Shown here: positions 1-7,937 of the stretch, piece by piece | Layout of the letters: every line of letters starts with the position of its first letter | Position numbering within the stretch: the stretch's first letter is position 1 | From: Bacteroidales bacterium | GTDB lineage: Bacteria; Bacteroidota; Bacteroidia; Bacteroidales; Muribaculaceae | NCBI GenBank assembly: GCA_019416425.1 | Contig: DXXK01000099.1 | Span: forward strand, 1-28,709 | Length of the DNA: 28,709 nt | Direction of reading: 5' to 3' | Position numbers and translations under genes: made by a program | The notes under the pieces: generated by a model | Told to the model about the DNA's origin: nothing | Database searches by the model: none | Seen by the model: the letters and a program-made list of their open reading frames with translations, nothing else

Positions 1-2009
1 CCCTTGAGCATGTCGGCCTTCAGGAGCGCCAGGTCGATGATCTGGCCTACCTCGGGAACCTTGGCGGCATATGCAGCCACGATGTCCTCCTCCTTGCCGC
101 GGACGTCACCAAGCTCTCGTTCCTTGTCAGCGATGGTCTTCTCGCGCTCGGCCTTTGCCTCGGCGGCCTCGTTCTCCTCAGGCTTGACGTCGCGCAGGGC
201 CTTGATCTCGGTGTCCAGCTCGTCCATCTTCAGGCGCAGGGGCGTCAGCTCGTTGCCGACGTTTTCCACGGCCTGCTTGATGATGCGGCGTACGGCAGGC
301 TGCTCGGTGTTGACGACGAGCGAGAACATGTCGGGCATCTGTCCGTAGAAATTCATGCCGGGCTGCATGGCGGCCATCTCCTTCATACGTCGCATCATCT
401 CGTTCTGCGTCAGTGTGGCGGGCGCGTCATCGGCCTTCAGGGCATTGTACTCCACTATGAAGTTGGTGTTCTCCATCTTGGGCAGTTGGCTGCGGAACAT
501 GCCGGTCAGCAGGGATGCCTCCAACGGGTTGAGGTCGGACTGCAGGTCGTTGTCCTTGCGGATCAGACGCTCGGGGGTGTCGGAATCTACGCGGACAAAG
601 CGGGTCTTCTCCAGCTTGGACTCAAGCATCTGGATCAGGTGACGGTCAAGCTGGCCGTCCATCAGCAGCACGTTGTAGCCCTTGTCCTCGGCGCCCTTGA
701 TGTAGCTGTACTGTGCAGTCTTGTCGGTGGCGTAGAGGTAGATCACGTTGCCCTCGCGGTCAGTCTGGTCGGCCTCCACCAGTGTGCGGTATTCCTCCAG
801 GGTGTAGTACTTGTCGTTGACGTCACGCAGCAGGAAAAACTTGCGGGCGGCATCGTAGAACTTCTCGTCCGTCAGCATGCCGTACTTGATGAACACCTCG
901 ATGTCGTTCCACTTCTGCTCGAAGGCGGCGCGGTCGTCCTTGAACATCCTGTCGAGCTTTTCGGCCACCTTGCGGCTGATGTAGCTGGAGATCTTCTTGA
1001 CCTGACTGTCGGCCTGCAGGTAACTGCGGCTCACGTTCAGAGGGATGTCGGGCGAGTCGATGACTCCCTGCATCAGCATCATGAATTCGGGAACGACGCC
1101 CTCCACCTGGTCGGTGACGTAGACCTGGTTGCAGTACAGCTGGATGCGGTTGTGGTTGTAGTCGATATTGGGACGGACCTTGGGGAAGTAGAGGATACCG
1201 GTCAGGTTGAAAGGATAGTCCACGTTGAGGTGGATCCAGAACATGGGGTCCTCTTCGCCTGGCTTCAGCTCGTGGTAGAACTTCAGGTAGTCCTCGTCGG
1301 TCAGGTCGGCTGGCTTGCGCGTCCACAGGGGCTCGGTGCTGTTGATCACGTTGTCCTTGTCGGTGTCGACGTACTGGCCGTCCTTCCATTCCTGTTCCTT
1401 GCCGCTGATCACGGGTACGGGCAGGAAGCGGCAGTACTTGCGCAGCAGCGTATCGATACGTGCCTGCTCCAGGAACTCCTTGCTGTCGTCGTCGATGTAG
1501 AGGATGATGTCCGTCCCGCGGTCGGCCTTGTCGGTCTCGGCCAGGGTGTATTCGGGACTGCCGTCACAGGTCCATTCCACGGCTTTGGCGCCCTCCTTGT
1601 AGCTCAGCGAGCGGATCACGACCTTATTGCTGACCATGAAGGCGGAGTAGAAGCCCAGGCCGAAATGGCCGATTATGCTGTTGGCGGTGTCCTTGTATTT
1701 CTCCAGGAATTCCTCCGCGCCGCTGAAGGCGATCTGGTTGATGTAACGGTCGATGTCGTCGGCGTCCATGCCGATGCCATGGTCCGATACTGTCAGCGTG
1801 CCCGCTTCTTTGTCAACTTTGACACGCACGTCCATCTGGCCCAGCTCACCCTTGAACTCGCCGAACGAGGCCAGGGTCTTCAGCTTCTGGGTGGCGTCGA
1901 TGGCGTTGGACACCAGCTCGCGCAGGAATATCTCATGGTCGCTGTAGAGGAACTTCTTGATTACGGGGAAGATGTTTTCGGTGGTTACCCCAATTTTTCC
2001 GGTTGCCAT
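1..2009 (-). CDS. htpG: Molecular chaperone HtpG (Hsp90), 3' end missing
   Basis: ATP-dependent cytosolic Hsp90 chaperone. The minus-strand frame opens with ATG at 2009-2007 and stays open to the window edge, about 669 codons, so only the last few codons should be missing compared with Bacteroidales HtpG of about 680 residues. The N-terminal GHKL ATPase motifs are all visible: NAIDAT for Mg-ATP binding, DHGIGM, and the ATP lid GHFGLGFYSAFMV. The middle domain has the conserved NVSRSYLQ stretch. Near the C-terminus there is a Glu/Lys/Ala-rich, probably helical insertion, which I recall as common in Bacteroidota HtpG. The gene lies 88 nt downstream of the permease gene on the same strand, so it may be co-transcribed or have its own promoter. 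I saw no clear TAnnTTTG box or CIRCE element in the gap. Identification is very secure; the stop codon is outside the window. Confidence 0.97.
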   Translation of the reverse strand, partial: MATGKIGVTTENIFPVIKKFLYSDHEIFLRELVSNAIDATQKLKTLASFGEFKGELGQMDVRVKVDKEAGTLTVSDHGIGMDADDIDRYINQIAFSGAEEFLEKYKDTANSIIGHFGLGFYSAFMVSNKVVIRSLSYKEGAKAVEWTCDGSPEYTLAETDKADRGTDIILYIDDDSKEFLEQARIDTLLRKYCRFLPVPVISGKEQEWKDGQYVDTDKDNVINSTEPLWTRKPADLTDEDYLKFYHELKPGEEDPMFWIHLNVDYPFNLTGILYFPKVRPNIDYNHNRIQLYCNQVYVTDQVEGVVPEFMMLMQGVIDSPDIPLNVSRSYLQADSQVKKISSYISRKVAEKLDRMFKDDRAAFEQKWNDIEVFIKYGMLTDEKFYDAARKFFLLRDVNDKYYTLEEYRTLVEADQTDREGNVIYLYATDKTAQYSYIKGAEDKGYNVLLMDGQLDRHLIQMLESKLEKTRFVRVDSDTPERLIRKDNDLQSDLNPLEASLLTGMFRSQLPKMENTNFIVEYNALKADDAPATLTQNEMMRRMKEMAAMQPGMNFYGQMPDMFSLVVNTEQPAVRRIIKQAVENVGNELTPLRLKMDELDTEIKALRDVKPEENEAAEAKAEREKTIADKERELGDVRGKEEDIVAAYAAKVPEVGQIIDLALLKADMLK

Positions 2010-2074
2010 ATTCTTTTGGTGTTATATATTCTATCTTAGTTATAACAAACACCATGCCGAAAAGGATTATACCC

Positions 2075-2098
2075 ACGCACCGGGGAGCGGTCCTGCGT
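2075..2098 (-). terminator. Weak hairpin at the permease stop codon
   Basis: The minus strand can fold ACGC/GCGT plus ACCG/CGGT with a small bulge and a five-base loop. The hairpin overlaps the permease stop codon and is followed by a moderately T-rich stretch. It could be a weak terminator or attenuator between the permease gene and htpG. The stem is interrupted and the T-tract is poor, so this is only a candidate. Confidence 0.3.
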
Positions 2099-3339
2099 TA
2101 TTCGTAACGGAGAGTCTCGGCTGGGGAGATACGGGCCACGAAGGTGGAGGGCAGGATCAGAGCCAGGTAGACTATGACTATCACACCGGCGTTAAGAAGC
2201 AGTATGGCCGGTAAGGACAGCTGCACCGGAACGAAGTCGATATAGTACGACTCCGGATCCAGATGCAGGAAGTGATAGCGGTCCTGCAGATACAGCAGCC
2301 CGATCATCAAGACATTGCCGATGACCATGCCTGAGAAGGTTACCTTCATGGCCAGATAAACGAAAATCTTGCGCACTTTCGACGCCGGGGCGCCAAGCGC
2401 CCGCAACAGGCCGATAAAGCGTTTCTTGTCCAATATTATAATAAGGAGTCCTGAAATCAGCGTGATTATTGCCACGAATGTCATAAGTGTCAGAATCACC
2501 ACGACATTGGTGTCCAACAGGTCGAGCCAGTGGAAGTAGCCGGCTCCCTGGTTCACCGCGTTGTCCAACGATAATGGTCGGAAAATCAGTCCGCTTCCGT
2601 AGGCTTCGGCCAGTATCTGGTTCAGGTCGGCTGAATATTCCTGGATTCGGGTGAAGTCATCGGTATGGATAGCCATGCCGGTGCCTTGGTCGGCCCGCAG
2701 GCCGCCGAGTTTCTGTATCAGCGACAATGCGGCGTAGGCGTAGACCTTGTCGTATGCGTCGAAGTGGGAGTTGAAGATACCGGCCACTTTCAGAGGCCGC
2801 ACGCGGATGTCGTTGGTGAAGAAATATGTGTCGATGCGGTCCCCCACCTTAAGCCCGAGACGCCTGGCGGCGATCTCGGAGATCACCACCTGCATGTCTG
2901 TACCCTCCTTGGAGTAGTCCGGCACGCAGCCTCCGACCAGGTTGGACTGAAGGAACTCGCGGATGCCCTGGCCTTCGAGGCTCTTCAGATAGATTCCCTG
3001 GAAGTCGTCATGGGTCTTGAAGATGCCGGGAATTGATACCTGGAGCGAGTAGTCGGTTATGTATGGTGTTTCGTCCAGGACCTTGCGCAGCGAGGGCGTC
3101 AAGGACAGGATGTTGTCATCCTGGTCGGATGTCTTGAGTGCATAGAGGGAGATGTGGGCGTTGAAGCCGGTGACCTTGGCGGTGATCTCGCGCTTGAATC
3201 CGGATACGATGGCTATGGCGGCAAGCATCACGGCGACGGAGATGGCCACGGACACTACGGCCACCTTCACGGCCGGTGCACCGCCGCGTGGACCTCGGTT
3301 CGGGGATATGTGACGCGCTATATACAGCGGAAAGTTCAT
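2098..3339 (-). CDS. LolC/LolE-type ABC transporter permease (FtsX/MacB-like)
   Basis: A 413-residue inner-membrane permease of the lipoprotein-releasing (LolC/E) type. The first transmembrane segment is at about residues 25-48, within AVSVAISVAVMLAAIAIVSGFK-like sequence. A large periplasmic MacB_PCD-type domain follows (about 50-270). Three C-terminal transmembrane segments lie near 278-305, 322-350 and 375-402, the usual FtsX arrangement. The family uses ATP hydrolysis by a partner ATPase (LolD type) to extract lipoproteins from the inner membrane. No ATPase gene lies next to it here, so the partner must be encoded elsewhere. The ATG at 3339 fits the usual short cytoplasmic start before the first membrane helix. 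A TAATTTTG box lies 22-29 nt upstream. Whether it releases lipoproteins or exports something else cannot be decided from sequence. Confidence 0.88.
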   Translation of the reverse strand: MNFPLYIARHISPNRGPRGGAPAVKVAVVSVAISVAVMLAAIAIVSGFKREITAKVTGFNAHISLYALKTSDQDDNILSLTPSLRKVLDETPYITDYSLQVSIPGIFKTHDDFQGIYLKSLEGQGIREFLQSNLVGGCVPDYSKEGTDMQVVISEIAARRLGLKVGDRIDTYFFTNDIRVRPLKVAGIFNSHFDAYDKVYAYAALSLIQKLGGLRADQGTGMAIHTDDFTRIQEYSADLNQILAEAYGSGLIFRPLSLDNAVNQGAGYFHWLDLLDTNVVVILTLMTFVAIITLISGLLIIILDKKRFIGLLRALGAPASKVRKIFVYLAMKVTFSGMVIGNVLMIGLLYLQDRYHFLHLDPESYYIDFVPVQLSLPAILLLNAGVIVIVYLALILPSTFVARISPAETLRYE

Positions 3340-3360
3340 GTCTGTTGATTTAAATTACGA

Positions 3361-3368
3361 CAAAATTA
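3361..3368 (-). promoter_or_regulatory. Probable -7 box for the permease gene
   Basis: On the minus strand this reads TAATTTTG, an exact match to the Bacteroidota -7 consensus TAnnTTTG. It lies 22 nt upstream of the permease ATG. A good TTTG -33 element is not obvious at the expected distance, so strength is uncertain. It faces away from the gcvT promoter in the same 135-nt gap. Confidence 0.5.
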
Positions 3369-3386
3369 CAAAAATTCGCCGAAATA

Positions 3387-3418
3387 TTTGGATAGAACCC
3401 GCGATAATATTAATTTTG
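3387..3418 (+). promoter_or_regulatory. Bacteroidota promoter for the gcvT operon
   Basis: TTTG at 3387-3390, a 20-nt spacer, then TAATTTTG at 3411-3418 match the Bacteroidota sigma-ABfr consensus (TTTG-N19/20-TAnnTTTG). Transcription should start near 3423-3426. The predicted leader is about 25 nt to the ATG at 3448 or 52 nt to the ATG at 3475, too short for a glycine riboswitch. Confidence 0.72.
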
Positions 3419-3474
3419 AATCGGAAGAATGAAAAGTCACTTCCACGATGCTTATTTCTAATACACCAGGAAAC

Positions 3475-4569
3475 ATGGAAGAAGATATCAAGACGACGTG
3501 TCTGCATGACCGTCACGTTGATCTGGGGGCACAGATGTCGCCGTTCGCCGGCTACGACATGCCCATTCAGTACAAAGGAATAACCGAGGAACATAACGCC
3601 GTGCGCCAGGCAGTCGGCGTGTTCGACGTCAGCCACATGGGCGAGGTCCGCGTCAAGGGTCCCGAGGCCGAGAAATACGTGAACCACATTTTCGTCAACG
3701 ACGTGACCGGCGCACCCGACGGCCAGATTTTCTACGGCATGATGTGCTACCCCAACGGCGGCACCGTCGACGACCTGCTGGTCTACAAGGTGAACGACAC
3801 CGAGTTTTTCCTGGTGATCAACGCCGCCAACATCGACAAGGACGTGAACTGGATCATGGAGAACGCCGAGGGCTTCGACGTGAAGGTCACCGACGAGAGC
3901 CTCTACTACGGCGAGGTCGCCGTCCAGGGTCCCAAGGCCGAGGAGACCGTCGAGAAGGTCCTGGGCCTTCCCGTCAAGGATATCAAGTTCTATAACTTCG
4001 TCACGCTGCCCGTTGACGGTGAGGACGTCATCGTGAGCCGCACAGGCTACACCGGCGAGGACGGCTTCGAGATCTACGGCAGCCATGACTACACGGTGCG
4101 CGTATGGGACAAGCTGATGGAAGCCGGCGTGGAGCCTTGCGGCCTGGGTTGCCGCGACACCCTCCGCTTCGAGGTTGGGTTGCCCCTGTACGGCGACGAG
4201 CTGTCGGCCGACATCACTCCGCTGGAGGCAAGCCTCAGCATGTTCGTCAAGTTGGACAAACCCGAGTTCATAGGCCGCGAGGCGCTGGCACAGCAGAAGG
4301 CCGAGGGCGTGAAGCGCCGCATCGTAGGACTGGAGCTGGACGGCAACGCCATCCCGCGCCACGGATACCCCGTGGAGGCAGACGGCAAGCAGGTGGGCGA
4401 GATCACTACCGGCTACCGCAGCATCAGCACCGGCAAGTCCGTGGCCATGGCCATGGTGGACAAGCCATACGACAAGCTCGGCACACATGTGGAGATCCGT
4501 ATCCGTAAGAAGACATTCCCGGCAACCGTGGTGAAGAAACGCTTCTACGACAAAAACTACAAGAAGTAA
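3475..4569 (+). CDS. gcvT: Glycine cleavage system T protein (aminomethyltransferase)
   Basis: Transfers the methylene group from the aminomethyl-lipoyl arm of the H protein to tetrahydrofolate, giving 5,10-methylene-THF and ammonia. The sequence has the N-terminal GcvT folate-binding core (MSPFAGYDMP, FDVSHMGE, YTGEDGFEIYG, GCRDTLRFEVGLPLYG) and the C-terminal beta-barrel (EITTGYRSISTGKSVAMAMV). About 364 residues from the ATG at 3475, the usual length. An in-frame ATG at 3448 would add nine residues that do not look family-like; I prefer 3475 because family members start a few residues before the KTT...H...GA segment. It is first in the operon, directly behind a good promoter and 88 nt ahead of gcvH. 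Confidence 0.97.
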   Translation: MEEDIKTTCLHDRHVDLGAQMSPFAGYDMPIQYKGITEEHNAVRQAVGVFDVSHMGEVRVKGPEAEKYVNHIFVNDVTGAPDGQIFYGMMCYPNGGTVDDLLVYKVNDTEFFLVINAANIDKDVNWIMENAEGFDVKVTDESLYYGEVAVQGPKAEETVEKVLGLPVKDIKFYNFVTLPVDGEDVIVSRTGYTGEDGFEIYGSHDYTVRVWDKLMEAGVEPCGLGCRDTLRFEVGLPLYGDELSADITPLEASLSMFVKLDKPEFIGREALAQQKAEGVKRRIVGLELDGNAIPRHGYPVEADGKQVGEITTGYRSISTGKSVAMAMVDKPYDKLGTHVEIRIRKKTFPATVVKKRFYDKNYKK

Positions 4570-4629
4570 TTAAGTATTAAGAATGCATTAAGAATTAAGA
4601 ATTAAGAATGCATAATGCATAATTAATAT
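4569..4629 (+). repeat. AT-rich ATTAAGA heptad repeat between gcvT and gcvH
   Basis: The core ATTAAG occurs at 4569, 4576, 4587, 4594 and 4601, so most copies are 7 bp apart (one gap is 11). The run is followed by the self-complementary ATGCATAATGCAT at 4608-4620 and more AT-rich sequence. It fills most of the gcvT-gcvH gap and starts within the gcvT stop codon. It is a simple-sequence tract with no coding potential; any regulatory role is unknown. Confidence 0.75.
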
Positions 4630-4657
4630 TAGAATAAACAATAACACCATATATACA

Positions 4658-5041
4658 ATGAGTACAGTCAAGGACAATGTGCGCTATGCAGAGTCGCACG
4701 AGTGGGTTAGCGTAGACGGCGATATCGCCACAATCGGAATTTCGGATTATGCCCAGCATGCGCTTGGCGACATCGTGTATGTCGACATGCCCGAGGAGGG
4801 TGACGAGATCGAGGCCGGCGAGGCATTCGGCGCTGTTGAGTCGGTCAAGGCCGCCAGCGACCTGATCAGCCCCGTCAGCGGCGAGGTCGTAGAGGTTAAC
4901 TCAGCCCTGGAGGACAACCCCGAGCTGATCAACCAGGATGCATTCGCCAACTGGATCATCAAGGTACGCGTCAGCGATCCCGGCGAGGTTGACGCCCTGC
5001 TGGATGCCGCCGCATACGCTAAACTGTGCGAAAATGAGTAA
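4658..5041 (+). CDS. gcvH: Glycine cleavage system H protein
   Basis: Lipoylated shuttle protein of the glycine cleavage complex, 127 residues, the standard length. It carries the aminomethyl intermediate from the P protein to the T protein and the reduced lipoamide to the L protein. The lipoyl domain is complete: the HEWV motif near the N-terminus, GDIVYVDMPEEGDEIEAGE, then the lipoylation loop GAVESVKAASDL with the modified lysine in ESVKA. The gene ends at TAA 5039-5041 and overlaps the start of gcvPA by 8 nt, which suggests translational coupling of H and P1 subunits. Confidence 0.98.
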   Translation: MSTVKDNVRYAESHEWVSVDGDIATIGISDYAQHALGDIVYVDMPEEGDEIEAGEAFGAVESVKAASDLISPVSGEVVEVNSALEDNPELINQDAFANWIIKVRVSDPGEVDALLDAAAYAKLCENE

Positions 5042-6356
5042 CAGATATATCCCGCACACGGAGCAGGATATAGCCCGGATGCTGGAACGCATCGGCGTGG
5101 GGTCGGTCGATGACCTCTACGCCGACGTACCGGCGGAGGTGCTGTTCCGTGGCGAATACGACATCCCCGAGGGGATGTCCGAGCCGGAGCTGCGCGCGTG
5201 GTTCCGTGAGCTGGGACGCAAGAACGAGTGCCTGACCGTGTTCGGCGGCAACGGCGCCTACGACCATTACAGCCCCGCGACCATTCCGCATCTGCTGGAG
5301 CGCAGCGAGTTCTACACAGCATACACTCCTTACCAACCCGAGATCTCGCAGGGTACGCTGCAGTACATCTTCGAGTATCAGTCCATGATCTCCGAGCTGA
5401 CCGGCATGGAGTCCGCCAATGCCTCGATGTACGACGGCGCGACGGCCGCCGCCGAGTCGATGTTCATGATGGTGGCCTCGGCGCGCAAGAAGAACCGCGT
5501 GCTGGTGTCCGCCACACTGCTGCCCGCCGTGCGCCGCGTCATCGCTACATATATGAAGTATCATGGCGTGGAGCTGACCGAGCTTCCCGAGAAGGATGGC
5601 GTTACCGACCTGACCGTTCTTGACTCCGAGCTGGCAAAGGGCGACGTGGCCGGACTGATGCTGCCCAGCCTGAACCGTTACGGCATCATCGAGGACATGA
5701 CCGGAGTGGCCGATAGGCTGCATGCCGTCAAGGCCGCGATGGCAGTCTACTGCGATCCCTCGGCATTGGCTGTCCTGAAGACCCCTGCCGAGTGGGGTGC
5801 CGACATCGCCTGCGGCGACGGCCAGACATTGGGTATGCCTCTGCAGTTCGGCGGTCCATATTTAGGATTCATAGCATGCCGCAAGGACATGCTGCGCAAG
5901 ATGCCGGGCCGCGTGGTCGGTGCCACGACCGACCGCAACGGCAAGCGTTGCTATGTGCTGACCCTCCAGGCCCGCGAGCAGCATATCCGTCGCCAGAAGG
6001 CCACCAGCAACATCTGTTCCAACCAGAGCCTCATGGCCCTCTACGCCACCATCTATGTGGCCCTGATGGGTCCCGAAGGCCTCAAGGAGGTGAACAGACT
6101 GAGCTGCGACGGCGCGCATTACCTCTACAACAAACTCATAGCTACCGGCAAGTTCCATCCGGCGTTCCGGAAGCCCTTCCTGAAGGAGTTTACCGTCAAG
6201 ACGGACCTGGACTTGAAGAAGGTGAACGAGTACCTGCTGAAGCATGGCGTCATGGGCGGCGTGGACCTGGGCGACGGACTCGTGGAGTTCGCCGTGACCG
6301 AGAAGCGCAGCCGCGAGGAAATCGACAAGTTGGTAACCCTAATGCTGGAGGCCTGA
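5034..6356 (+). CDS. gcvPA: Glycine dehydrogenase (decarboxylating) subunit 1
   Basis: Alpha subunit of the two-subunit P-protein, 440 residues as usual for GcvPA. With GcvPB it decarboxylates glycine and passes the aminomethyl group to lipoyl-GcvH. The start is ATG 5034, which overlaps the end of gcvH; the open frame continues upstream to 4938, but that part reads through gcvH in another frame and is not family sequence. Motifs typical of the family are SNRYIPHTEQDIARML at the N-terminus, the GNGAYDHYSPATIPHLLERS loop, YTPYQPEISQGTLQ, and GMESANASMYDGATAAAE. The catalytic PLP lysine is not in this subunit but in GcvPB. It stops 12 nt before gcvPB. Confidence 0.96.
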   Translation: MSNRYIPHTEQDIARMLERIGVGSVDDLYADVPAEVLFRGEYDIPEGMSEPELRAWFRELGRKNECLTVFGGNGAYDHYSPATIPHLLERSEFYTAYTPYQPEISQGTLQYIFEYQSMISELTGMESANASMYDGATAAAESMFMMVASARKKNRVLVSATLLPAVRRVIATYMKYHGVELTELPEKDGVTDLTVLDSELAKGDVAGLMLPSLNRYGIIEDMTGVADRLHAVKAAMAVYCDPSALAVLKTPAEWGADIACGDGQTLGMPLQFGGPYLGFIACRKDMLRKMPGRVVGATTDRNGKRCYVLTLQAREQHIRRQKATSNICSNQSLMALYATIYVALMGPEGLKEVNRLSCDGAHYLYNKLIATGKFHPAFRKPFLKEFTVKTDLDLKKVNEYLLKHGVMGGVDLGDGLVEFAVTEKRSREEIDKLVTLMLEA

Positions 6357-6368
6357 TAGGAAAGAGCA

Positions 6369-7841
6369 ATGAAAGAATACGATAAGCTGATATTCGAGAT
6401 CTCAAAGCCGGGCCGCAAGGGCTACCAGCTGCCTAAGGACAAGTACGAGACCGATGGCCTGGCCGCTATCCCGGCCGGTCTGCTGCGCGAGAAGCCCGCC
6501 GACCTGCCCGAGGTGAGCGAGCTGGACGTGGTCCGTCACTACACCAACCTGTCGAACAAGAACTTCGGCGTAGACACCGGTTTCTATCCGCTGGGAAGCT
6601 GTACGATGAAGTACAATCCCAAGATCAACGAGGAGATCGCCGCCATGCCGGAATTCGCCGGACTGCACCCTCTGCAGGACGTACGCAGCGCGCAGGGCGC
6701 CCTGGAGGTGTACTACAACCTTCAGCACGCGCTGGCGTCGCTGGCCGGTCTGGCCGAGTTCACCCTCAATCCCTACGCCGGCGCTCACGGCGAGCTGACG
6801 GGCCTGATGGTGATGCGCCGCTACCATGAGCTGCGCGGCGACCACAAGCGCACCAAGGTGATTGTGCCCGACACCGCTCACGGCACCAACCCCGCGTCGG
6901 CCATGGTGGCCGGACTCGAGGTGGTGGAGGTCAAGTCCAAGCCCAACGGCAGCATCGACGTGGAGGACCTGAAGCCTCTGCTGGACGACACCGTGGCAGG
7001 AATCATGATGACCAACCCCAACACCCTGGGCATGTTCGAGACGGAGATCGTCGAGATCGCGCGCCTGGTGCACGAGGCCGGAGGCCTGCTCTACTACGAC
7101 GGCGCCAACCTGAACCCGATGTTAGGCAAGGTTCGCCCCGGCGACATGGGCTTCGACATCATGCACATCAACCTGCACAAGACCTTCTCGACGCCTCACG
7201 GCGGCGGCGGTCCCGGCTCGGGTCCCGTCGGCGTGGCGGCGCATCTGACCGAGCTGCTCCCCGTGCCCCGCGTGGTAAAACTGGAGGACGGCACGTTCGA
7301 CGTCAGGACAGACGGCGACAAGTCCCTGGGCAGCGTCTCCACATTCTTCGGCAACTTCGGCGTGATGATGAAGGCCTACGCTTACATCCTGAGCCTGGGC
7401 CGCGACAACATCAAGAATGTCGGACCGATGGCCACGCTGAACGCCAACTATATAAAGGAGAGCCTCCGCGACCTGTACAAGCTGCCTGTGGAAGGACCCT
7501 GCAAGCATGAGTTCGTGTTCGACGGCCTGGCCGACAAGAGCACCGGCGTGACCACGCTGAATGTGGCCAAGCGCCTGCTGGACTTCGGTTTCCATGCTCC
7601 GACCATCTACTTCCCGCTGCTGTTCCACGAGTCGATGATGATCGAGCCGACCGAGAGCGAGAGCCTGGAGACCCTTGACGAGTTCATCGACGTGATGCGC
7701 CGCGTGGCCAAGGAGGCCATCGAGGATCCAGAGACCGTCAGGAACGCTCCCGTCACCACAGCCATCTCGCATCCCGACGAGACAACCGCGGCCAAGAATC
7801 CAATCCTGTCCTACCGGCAGATGAGCGCCGCCAAGAACTGA
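6369..7841 (+). CDS. gcvPB: Glycine dehydrogenase (decarboxylating) subunit 2
   Basis: Beta, PLP-bearing subunit of the split P-protein, 490 residues, matching the roughly 485-490 residues of the family. The PLP lysine is K271 in NLHKTFSTPHGGGGPG. Other recognisable family stretches are LGSCTMKYNP (about 75-84), a helix-rich FAGLHPLQ region near 96-102, AHGTNPASA (170-178) and the YYDGANLN cofactor-binding segment (242-249). It follows gcvPA by 12 nt. The Bacteroides P-proteins I know of are single fused chains of about 950 residues, so the two-gene form is notable. After the stop a 96-nt gap with a strong hairpin separates it from lpd. Confidence 0.97.
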   Translation: MKEYDKLIFEISKPGRKGYQLPKDKYETDGLAAIPAGLLREKPADLPEVSELDVVRHYTNLSNKNFGVDTGFYPLGSCTMKYNPKINEEIAAMPEFAGLHPLQDVRSAQGALEVYYNLQHALASLAGLAEFTLNPYAGAHGELTGLMVMRRYHELRGDHKRTKVIVPDTAHGTNPASAMVAGLEVVEVKSKPNGSIDVEDLKPLLDDTVAGIMMTNPNTLGMFETEIVEIARLVHEAGGLLYYDGANLNPMLGKVRPGDMGFDIMHINLHKTFSTPHGGGGPGSGPVGVAAHLTELLPVPRVVKLEDGTFDVRTDGDKSLGSVSTFFGNFGVMMKAYAYILSLGRDNIKNVGPMATLNANYIKESLRDLYKLPVEGPCKHEFVFDGLADKSTGVTTLNVAKRLLDFGFHAPTIYFPLLFHESMMIEPTESESLETLDEFIDVMRRVAKEAIEDPETVRNAPVTTAISHPDETTAAKNPILSYRQMSAAKN

Positions 7842-7862
7842 AACCGTTAAAACATAGTTAAT

Positions 7863-7898
7863 AATATGAGATAAGGCCCTCGAGCCTTGTCTCATATT
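7863..7898 (+). terminator. 15-bp hairpin between gcvPB and lpd
   Basis: Bases 7863-7877 pair with 7884-7898 (one G-T pair) around a six-base loop. On the plus strand no T-run follows, so it is not a classical intrinsic terminator. It could be an attenuator, a processing or stability element, or a terminator for minus-strand transcripts. It lies inside what otherwise looks like one operon. Confidence 0.6.
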
Positions 7899-7937
7899 GT
7901 TATAGATGCAGAATAACCTTAAAGATAGAAATTGTAG

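Noticed and set aside
486..2039. Long plus-strand open frame of 517 codons across htpG
   Set aside because: It is the antisense shadow of htpG; the minus strand encodes an unmistakable Hsp90, and the plus-strand protein is Val/Leu/Gln-biased with no recognisable domain.
3419..3474. Glycine riboswitch ahead of gcvT
   Set aside because: The predicted leader is only about 25-52 nt, too short for the aptamer, and no aptamer-like sequence is visible.
3355..4488. 377-codon minus-strand open frame inside gcvT
   Set aside because: Antisense shadow of gcvT, His/Val-rich with no family features.
4938..5033. Extended N-terminus for gcvPA
   Set aside because: This stretch reads gcvH in another frame. 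The ATG at 5034 gives the family length and N-terminus.
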